Positions 59,753 to 64,000 of a stretch of 64,000 nucleotides of DNA are shown here, one piece after another. The notes below the pieces were generated by a model that saw only the letters and a program-made list of their open reading frames with translations, had not been told where the DNA came from and made no database searches. The first letter of the stretch is position 1, and each line of letters begins with the position of its first letter. The DNA lies in the NCBI GenBank assembly GCA_026214975.1, contig CM047817.1, positions 57,718,246-57,782,245 of the forward strand, read 5' to 3'. The position numbers and the translations under genes are program-made. This DNA is from Gentiana macrophylla (lineage: Eukaryota > Streptophyta > Magnoliopsida > Gentianales > Gentianaceae).

Positions 59753-60225
59753 CTTTTGATCGTCCTCGAGCAAAATAAGCGATAATATATAAAATGTTAT
59801 AATGCAAATAATACAGCTTAGACTAAATTTCTAACTTAGTAACGTATGTCATCAATATTATAATTATATTAATTTTATCTATCTAAGATTATTAAAAGCT
59901 AAAAGTGTGTATAACTTAATAAATTAGTTTATAAAATATTATCTAAATGAAATTATACATGAATTACTTAATAAATATAAAATAAAATACTTAGAATAAC
60001 TTTGTAATCGCCACTATATGAAATTTCGGAATCAAGGACTAAGTCAAGTAGTTGGCAAAATGGCTTATAACGCTCGTGCTCGTGGTGTTTGACTAATCGA
60101 AAGGATAACAAAGGAAAATCAAAAGAAATAGAAGCAAGCCGTATGTACTTACACCTTCAACTTTTGATAAAAAATATCTTGATCAGTAACATCCTGACAC
60201 TGTTTTCAAAATTTAATTCTAATAA

Positions 60226-60266
<41 letters not shown>

Positions 60267-61016
60267 TACTAACATATCCGAACTTATTGCCAGAATCGAC
60301 TATCTTTCAAGCGTCATGAGGCGAGAACGAATACACTAGCACCTAACTATTCCAACTTTTTCTTTTTCTAGAGAATAACAATATTTGATAAAAGATTGCA
60401 TTCCGAATGATATTTATTCCAATCTCAGCATATACCACTATTGAATTTCGATGTCGTCACCGCTATCCATAAGCACATACTAAACTTGCGGGATTTCAAG
60501 GAAATGTAGACCATTTTAAGTTAAGGGTCGGTTATATCTAGTTAATCATAATGGCTAATTTCGAGTGTGATCTTGATCACTCTACAAGGCTGAGGTGGGG
60601 ACAAAAATTGGAAATTACGTTCGGGTAGGCTTATTTGGCCATAGTTAGTCAAAGTAATGCCAAAAATCTCATCATTCCTAATCCGATTCCAAATTCATAC
60701 TTGTCTTGAAAAGAAAATCATTCTAAAATTTTATTATAATTACAAGTAACTTTTGTCTAATTTCAGAAAAATAATATTTCATACTATTTATCTAGGTATA
60801 CATACTTAAAATCTTGATAAAAATCTAAAATAGATATAAATAATATAGAAATAATTTATCGAGATTACTTTACTTAGTTACAAAAAATTTATTCTATCCA
60901 AATATACTATCCATATTATAATAATTACATATTATTTCGTTTATTTCCTTAAGAATAATTAAACTAAGTGTTTAAGCATTTGATATATTAAATTCAATTT
61001 ATTTACTAACCAATCT
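59753..61016 (-). other. Element F spacer between two purine tracts
   Basis: AT-rich, no gene seen on either strand. An AT microsatellite lies at 60229-60261. The stretch does not resemble the adjacent LTR, so it is not a second LTR of the same family. Confidence 0.5.
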
Positions 61017-61034
61017 CTACTCCCCACTTACGAA
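61017..61034 (-). other. Element F polypurine tract 2
   Basis: Plus 'ctactccccacttacgaa' shares 14 identical bases with tract 1 (ctactccccactta), and the next bases ('ggcatcgtcccgat') echo the GACGATC lead-in of tract 1. It lies 1.28 kb further inside the element. Confidence 0.6.
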
Positions 61035-61322
61035 TTGGCATCGTCCCGATGTCTAATGGGTAGTAAACATTTTTTTTAGAAAATAAAATGAATTTTATAA
61101 CGGTTAAATATTTTACGTGTCATATAGACGAGCGTTTATATAATATAACATAAAGGCAAACATAATAAAATAACACACAAATATATTACAAAATTAAAAG
61201 AAAGTACAAGTTAACTGCTAAAATACTACTTTAAACTAGAGAAACTGAAACTAAGTTAATTTATTCTTTCTTAAACTAACTTACTCTTACTTAACTCAAC
61301 TTACTTCTTCGTCATAAAACAT

Positions 61323-62213
61323 CTAATTTTCTTCACTTGATGAACCTCCTAGGATACTTACTGGTAATAGCCCAACCTGAGGAAGGCGAGCAGGGAAGAT
61401 TTCATCTGTCGCTCTTTCTCGGACCCTAGCCAAATGAGTACAAATTCGGGATATCAACCATGCAAAAGGCATTGGCTGACGGTTTGGTCGTCTCCCAAAG
61501 GCAAAACTCACAGCAGCCTTTTGAATTAAGATTCCCCAATCTATAACAGCTCCACAAGCGATGGCATATAACAACAACATTTCATCATCACTGATCTCTG
61601 AAAAATCAGCAGTAGGGTATACTCGGGAATTGATGAAACGTTTCCACGTTCTAAGATGGGGAAGTAAGGCAGCGGTGGAAATATCGTGATTATTATTATA
61701 CTGTGAGAATATGACTTGGTAAGATTCCTCCTATTTGTTAATGAATCCAGCAGCAGTATCAAGTCTCCAATGATACTCAAAATGACTAGTAGGTGACGTT
61801 TGTACTGGTGGTATACGAAAAATGCTATTTATGATAATAGATGTGAAAGGAACAACAACACCTCTAACTGTAACAGCCTGTGTTGCTCCAACCGTGGTAG
61901 CTTCTGACAACATAGAATAAAATTCTCTAACCAACGTAACGTTAACACTTCCTCTTGGCATACGACAAAAATGTTCCCACCCATCACTTTGCATCCGTAT
62001 GAATGCCCAATGATCCACTTTCCAAAAATTTAAACCCTTTTCAATCAGCACCGGTGACTGATTGAAATTACTGATAAAAGGATTTGGAGTTGAGTCATTC
62101 ATATAATTATAAGGTATTCGGTGAAAAGTTGGATAATAATATTCGGGATTTGGAAGCACAGAATCTGGGGTATGAGGAGGAGAGTAACTATTAACGGATG
62201 AACGATCAGACAT
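61323..62213 (-). CDS. Putative plant transposon protein, one in-frame stop
   Basis: Frame of 296 residues from ATG 62213 (MSDRSSVNSYSPPHTPDS) to the stop at 61323, broken only by TAG at 61731-61733 (codon 161). I assign it to the putative plant transposon protein domain (the Pfam family I recall as Transposase_32), common in plant Gypsy-related repeats. Supporting motifs: VNVTLVREFYSML (about residues 92-104), VRGVVVPFTSIIINSIF (about 120-136) and, after the stop, PHLRTWKRFINSRVYP and LLLYAIACGAVIDWG. The Ser/Pro-rich N-terminus is probably disordered. Its activity is unknown. It could be a pseudogene or, since nothing else is broken, be read through. A TATA box lies 75 bases upstream. Confidence 0.7.
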
Positions 62214-62287
62214 TTTATACGGTCTTTATAAGAAAATGAGAAGCTTTATTCAGTGAATTAGCAATTGAGGAAAGAAGCATATGTTTC

Positions 62288-62405
62288 CATTTATAGAAAT
62301 GACAGAATCAGATAGGAAACAACCTGAAGAAGGTCAGCAATACACTAGACCGCTCGGGCGGTCAAGATCGCGCGGGCCGGTGCTACAAATGTCCCGATCG
62401 AGATT
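62288..62405 (-). promoter_or_regulatory. Internal promoter ahead of the F transposon-protein ORF
   Basis: Minus-strand CTATAAATGG (62288-62297) lies 75 bases upstream of ATG 62213. About 55 bases further upstream is a GC-rich block (62352-62388) sharing 'cggtgctacaa' and 'ctcgggcg' with the block upstream of the LTR TATA box (59351-59390). The same order in both places suggests a copied promoter module. Function is inferred. Confidence 0.55.
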
Positions 62406-62716
62406 TTTATTTCAGGATGTTCTATCAGGTTCTTTCAGTGTGTAGATATGCATTTGTATCTAAAATGTGGGGGAAAAAGTCTAATAAAATAGAAACAACG
62501 GAAAACACGTAAAACTACGAAGTGCACTAACCACTGAGTGCATCAAACAGTCTAAAACAAAAAATCAAACCATAGTATATCGTCATACATCAAGGAAAAT
62601 GTAAAAGTCAATCATACGGGTTGTAATCGACATCATCGCAAAAGATGAATCATATCAAGATCGATTTATGATCCAAATAGTCTAAAGTAAATTCAGCCCT
62701 GTGAGACCGAGTCGAA

Positions 62717-62977
62717 TCAAATCATAGTTAAACTGTTGTGGATCTGCCAAGAAGATGCTTGAAATGTAGCTCGAGTTCGCTTAGTCGCCATTGTCACCGA
62801 ACCTTCCAATCCAAACGAATCGAGACCAAATTGTAACATCTCAGAATCAAGTGACTCCTCCCATGCCCATGGATATCTCTCTTTGAACTCAGAAACAAAC
62901 CTCCTCGTCCTAGGGGTGACGGAGTATAATCCTCGATAAATAACTGGAGGTGGAATAGGTGGAATCCAACTAGGCAT
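62717..62977 (-). CDS. Hypothetical ORF, family not recognised
   Basis: An 86-codon frame starting MPSWIPPIPPPVIYRG, with PWAWEESLDSEM in the middle. It follows no known family I can name. It lies between the two transposon-protein ORFs and may be a decayed middle part of the longer upstream one. The overlapping frame at 62794-63087 (MAGKFEDWSAKVREIMSKYE) could be the preceding exon-like piece after a frameshift. Low confidence that it is real. Confidence 0.25.
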   Translation of the reverse strand: MPSWIPPIPPPVIYRGLYSVTPRTRRFVSEFKERYPWAWEESLDSEMLQFGLDSFGLEGSVTMATKRTRATFQASSWQIHNSLTMI

Positions 62978-63322
62978 AGTGAAAGGCTCAGATCCGACAC
63001 CGTGGGAATGTGTCGAGATAAGATGGGTTCATACTTCGACATAATCTCTCGGACCTTGGCCGACCAATCCTCAAATTTTCCTGCCACTCCTATTCTTTTA
63101 CTGCAGCTAAGGCTATGTTGGCATCAAGACGAGCTCAGGCTCGAATGATATGCTGCATCATATCTGATATCTGGCTATTATGGCTCTAGAGTGGCTGTCT
63201 AGAAGATCTAGTAAACACTGGTGGTGGTCTAGTAGTAGGTGGTGATGGCGGTTGCTGCTGGCGATTGGGATTATTGTAATTGATTGTACCAGCAGGTAAG
63301 GCAGTTAGTTTTTGACCTTATG

Positions 63323-63652
63323 TCACCTTATGCTCCACTTATCGGTCAAAAACTCGGCTACCATTGTAACATTTATCTTATCAGTGCGTTCCATTGCAAT
63401 TTCCATCCACTCCCTATCTTGAAAGATTTTTCTCACTTCTTCTCCTACACAGTCAAAATCAATACCATGTTCTAAAGTAACCCCGCACTTACAAAAATAT
63501 CCATTATAGGCATTCTTAGCTTCATCACTAGCGGTTTTCTCAAAAGAAATGGCTTCTTCGAGTTCGTTTAAGGGCCGCGGTTCATGAACCGGTACTACAA
63601 CAGGGTTATCTGGCTTTCTTTTCTTAGAGGTTCTCTTAGATGATGAGGCCAT
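63323..63652 (-). CDS. Second putative plant transposon protein, truncated
   Basis: A 109-residue frame starting MASSSKRTSKKRKPDNP, with a basic stretch (residues 6-13) that could be a nuclear localisation signal. KINVTMVAEFLTD near the C-terminus aligns with VNVTLVREFY of the ORF at 61323-62213, and the preceding DREWMEIA aligns with SDGWEHFC. It therefore holds only the N-terminal half of the domain; the rest is lost after the stop at 63323. The intervening 62978-63322 holds Ser/His-rich scraps but no open frame. Confidence 0.5.
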   Translation of the reverse strand: MASSSKRTSKKRKPDNPVVVPVHEPRPLNELEEAISFEKTASDEAKNAYNGYFCKCGVTLEHGIDFDCVGEEVRKIFQDREWMEIAMERTDKINVTMVAEFLTDKWSIR

Positions 63653-64000
63653 CTACGATAATGTTATGACGAAATAACAACAAAAATCAACAACAAACAT
63701 AAAAAACCAATAAGTACTTAGACCAAAATATTCAGAAATAAAATTTATAAAACTAAAAAGCTTAATAAAAATTGAAATGATTGATATATATATGTATATT
63801 GTTACCGTATAAAGCTAGAAAAAGTAGATAGTTGCCGGAATGTATGGTGGTCGCTGGAATGTGTTGAAAAGAGGAGCTTTGCTTGCAAAATCTATCCTTT
63901 TATGCCATGTTGATGATTTTATGTAGTGTAATGGAAGAGAAGATGATTAATTAAGTAGTTTGGGATAGAAAAATTGGTGAAAAGTGATGAAATTTTTGAA
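63653..64000. other. AT-rich leader, no gene seen
   Basis: Upstream (minus strand) of the truncated transposon-protein ORF. It is AT-rich with a short AT run near 63785; TATA-like words exist but none stands out. Nothing else is visible before the window ends. Confidence 0.4.

Larger units (their letters stand above)
58170..64000 (-). mobile_element. Element F: 3' part of a minus-strand Gypsy-like element
   Basis: Reading right to left: two ORFs of the putative plant transposon protein family, a purine tract, 1.3 kb, a second purine tract and an LTR. The 5' part lies beyond the window. The LTR tail motif and the 'gaggacgatcaaaagc' context of the purine tract point to Tat-related Gypsy elements. 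No gag or pol lies in the visible part, so autonomy cannot be judged. Confidence 0.65.

Noticed and set aside
59753..61016. Second LTR of element F between the two purine tracts
   Set aside because: It does not match 58170-59736 and lacks the Gypsy LTR tail motif.

Overview
This window looks like nuclear DNA of a flowering plant, probably a eudicot: AT-rich and built almost wholly of plant LTR retrotransposons with initiator-Met-type primer sites (TGGTATCAGAGC and variants). It also holds a fragment of the plastid gene ycf2, a MITE-like repeat and a poly(A)-tailed retroposon. I found no convincing single-copy host gene, no rRNA or tRNA gene and no CRISPR array. By my boundaries about nine tenths of the window is transposon.

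Layout, left to right. (1) 1-24094 is a three-level nest. The oldest layer is the ORF3 (so-called env-like ORF) of a SIRE-type Copia element at about 380-1460, resuming at 22897-24094. It is split by minus-strand element B (LTRs 1461-3252 and 21104-22896). B is split by element A, a full-length SIRE/Maximus-type Copia (5131-17071) with gag, protease, integrase, an intact 401-residue RT-RNase H reading frame and a long ORF3 behind its own TATA-like box. (2) 24095-25430 holds nothing I recognise. (3) 25431-26634 is a truncated SIRE LTR split by an antisense poly(A) retroposon. (4) 26635-35340 is SIRE element C: one LTR, a broken gag-pol with a duplicated zinc knuckle, and a plastid ycf2 piece (32232-32481) between integrase and RT. 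(5) 35541-41628 is element E, a structurally complete but coding-poor Gypsy element with a perfect TATTT target duplication, sitting in an antisense LTR- or promoter-like sequence. (6) 41634-44882 is unassigned DNA with a degenerate repeat pair and a MITE-like element. (7) 44883-57405 is a degenerate Tork-type Copia split by element D (46083-55444) with a perfect GGCTG target duplication; across D the Tork reading frame joins cleanly. (8) 57406-58169 is a SIRE-type LTR fragment. (9) About 58170-64000 is the 3' part of minus-strand Gypsy-like element F: LTR, two polypurine tracts, and two paralogous ORFs of the putative plant transposon protein family, one behind a promoter that shares a GC-rich block with the LTR.

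How the parts work together: each autonomous element once supplied Gag, protease, integrase, reverse transcriptase and RNase H for its own copying. Now nearly every frame is broken by stops and frameshifts. The least damaged coding sequences are the RT-RNase H of A, the ORF3 of A (a few stops) and the transposon-protein ORF of F (one in-frame TAG). B, D and E are long-LTR elements with little or no coding capacity left and would depend on enzymes from relatives.

The points I rate highest are the ycf2 fragment in C, the promoter block shared by the F LTR and its internal ORF, the duplicated polypurine tracts in B and F, the three-copy TGCCGCC motif in B, the poly(A) retroposon whose ORF is not a recognisable LINE ORF2, and the CpG-rich decamer array in the E LTRs. 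Family names rest on motifs read by eye; no searches or alignments were run.
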